Part shown: positions 49,139 to 50,325 of the stretch, one piece after another | Numbering within the stretch: the stretch's first letter is position 1 | Layout of the letters: each line of letters begins with the position of its first letter | Source: Stramenopiles sp. TOSAG23-2 | Taxonomy: Eukaryota > Sar | DNA length: 50,325 bases | NCBI GenBank assembly: GCA_900128395.1 | Contig: LT649269.1 | Span: 1-50,325, forward strand | Direction: 5' to 3' | Made by a program: the position numbers and the translations under genes | The notes under the pieces: model-generated | Database searches by the model: none | Told to the model about the DNA's origin: nothing | What the model saw: only the letters and a program-made list of their open reading frames with translations

Positions 49139-49307
49139 ATTTATTTTATTATAATTATTAATATTATGTACTTTGTTTTTAAAAGTATATTATTAAATGG
49201 ACTATTCTTCTTCTTCTTCTTTTGTTGAAGTGATTATTTGATTCACGGTGTTTTTTGTTGCTTTACTATAATACATATCTGTCTAACATGTTCTATATGT
49301 AAAAGAT

Positions 49308-49505
49308 ATATTTTTTATGGTTTGTATTAATTCATAAAGATGTGTTGTATTGATTGTGTGGTTGATTCCTATAATGGAGTTCGATAGGATTTAACATAGG
49401 AATACCATATTTTTTATGGTTTGTATTAATTCATAAAGATGTGTTGTATTGATTGTGTGGTTGATTTCTAATGGAGTTCGATAGGATTTAACATAGGAAT
49501 ACCAT
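49308..49505. repeat. Tandem duplication upstream of glutamine synthetase
   Basis: About 98 bp beginning ATTTTTTATGGTTTGTATTA is repeated (49308-49405 and 49408-49505), differing by a small indel (CCTATAATGG against TCTAATGG). Confidence 0.88.
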
Positions 49506-49809
49506 AGCTATACACAGATCAAGAAGGTTCAATTAGCTTACAACAAATGTTTGATGATGCAGCAATCCGGTAGATGTTATTTTATACTTTTATACGTATT
49601 AGTATACGTTGTATAGAAGAGAGAACGAAATACGAAGCGAAAAAGCTCCTGTCTATGTCTCGCCTTCTCGGCCCCGGTAAAAGTGGATAGACGGACGGCC
49701 TCTATTATAACATGTACCAAAAAAGAAGCTCAAAAATATCGACGTGTCGACATTAACATCACATCACAACATCACAACAGCCTTTTTTTAATGTGACCGA
49801 GTTATAATA

Positions 49810-50095
49810 ATAGGTTAAGGTGACGAGGTGACCCTGGCGGCCCAGCCGTTCTACGCAGACTACAGACAGCTGGACAGCCGTTCCAGGTTCCAGCCTTTTC
49901 TGCCAGCCTTCCGCAGCAAGCCAGGCAAGCCAGCCTGGCCAGCAAAAGCGCAGAGTCTAGTCTTCCCACAGCTGAGATTTCTTCGCTTGATGCTATTCCA
50001 CAGAGCCTTACTCTAACTTTTTTAAACTCTGGCAACTGGCAAGCCAGCAAGCTCTGGACAGCTGGACAGCCGCTCTTGTTGAGTCTTTGGCCGTA
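49810..50095. other. GC-rich patch with CCAGC/GCTGG words
   Basis: A stretch of about 285 bp is clearly GC-richer than everything around it. It is full of short CCAG, GCCAGC and CTGGACAGC words on both strands; AGCTGGACAGCCG occurs twice (near 49868 and 50060). Open frames on both strands lack protein character. It lies in the divergent gap between glutamine synthetase and the gene starting at the right edge, so it may be a promoter or CpG-like island, or a foreign repeat. Confidence 0.5.
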
Positions 50096-50313
50096 TTAAT
50101 ATTATTAATAGTATTATATAATAATAATTTCCTGCTGTAATAATTTGTAAATTACATGTACAACCTGTAAACTGGTAAACAACAACGATAACACGCCATA
50201 ATAATTAATAACAAGAAGACTATATAGAATATAAATAATCATATACCATTTTTTATCGACATAAATATTAACGAACGATAATAAAATATTTTATCGACAA
50301 TAATATAATAAAT

Positions 50314-50325
50314 ATGTCATTTGGT
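50314..50325 (+). CDS. Possible first codons of a gene cut by the window edge
   Basis: ATG TCA TTT GGT follows an A/T-rich leader like that before other genes here (compare the RRM gene, ATG TCA). Only four codons are visible, so this is a guess based on position in a divergent gap. Confidence 0.25.

Noticed and set aside
49802-50050. Open frames on both strands in the GC-rich patch
   Set aside because: Longer frames are expected by chance where AT-rich stops are rare. Both translations lack conserved character, and neither has a convincing start context.

Overview
The window is a compact, AT-rich, nearly intron-free piece of nuclear DNA from a flagellated protist. All three standard stop codons end real genes: TAG ends the RRM gene, FANCL and the cysteine-rich nuclear protein; TGA ends the second EGF protein and LDAH; TAA ends most others. 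The genetic code is therefore standard. Two large secreted proteins have the cysteine layout of stramenopile tubular flagellar hair (mastigoneme, Sig1/OCM-type) proteins. Together with a type III glutamine synthetase, this makes a stramenopile (heterokont) the best guess, by inference only. Flagellar and basal-body genes (ODA-docking-like coiled coil, CEP20/FOR20, an IQ protein with acidic DDFE-type motifs) fit a motile cell.

Layout. 0-10 kb: a small RRM protein, an outer-arm-docking-like coiled coil, then a head-to-head pair of mastigoneme-like genes. 10-21 kb: a secretory FkbM-like methyltransferase, a TauE/SafE-type anion transporter, a cysteine-rich type I membrane protein and a full ABCC transporter. 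21-31 kb: CMC2 and FANCL only 19 bp apart, a possibly myristoylated small protein, the lipid-droplet hydrolase LDAH, an IQ-motif protein, an MsrA whose catalytic codon is an in-frame TGA (a probable selenoprotein), and a lysine-rich CSRNP-like nuclear protein. 31-43 kb: a double-membrane-anchored protein broken by a tandem duplication, a small secreted protein, a basic nuclear protein, SPT4, a decayed Ty1/copia fragment and CEP20. 43-50 kb: MSH2 (N-terminally short), glutamine synthetase III, and the first codons of another gene at the right edge.

Two kinds of non-coding structure stand out. First, a short AT-rich repeat (about 75-145 bp) occurs at least five times, each time in the gap between two convergent genes, and I did not see it in divergent or tandem gaps. 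It could be a two-way 3'-end signal or a small mobile element that survives only there. Second, from about 20.8 kb rightwards there are roughly twenty near-identical, side-by-side duplications of 50-400 bp, mostly in promoters and at gene ends. In addition, a 455 bp inverted copy is inserted at the end of CEP20. The copies differ by single bases and small indels, as two alleles would, so false duplication from a heterozygous assembly is the leading explanation, but real local duplication is not excluded. The first 20.8 kb shows none of this.

All statements come from reading the sequence and the translated proteins. No database search, folding or alignment program was run, and repeat boundaries are approximate to a few bases.
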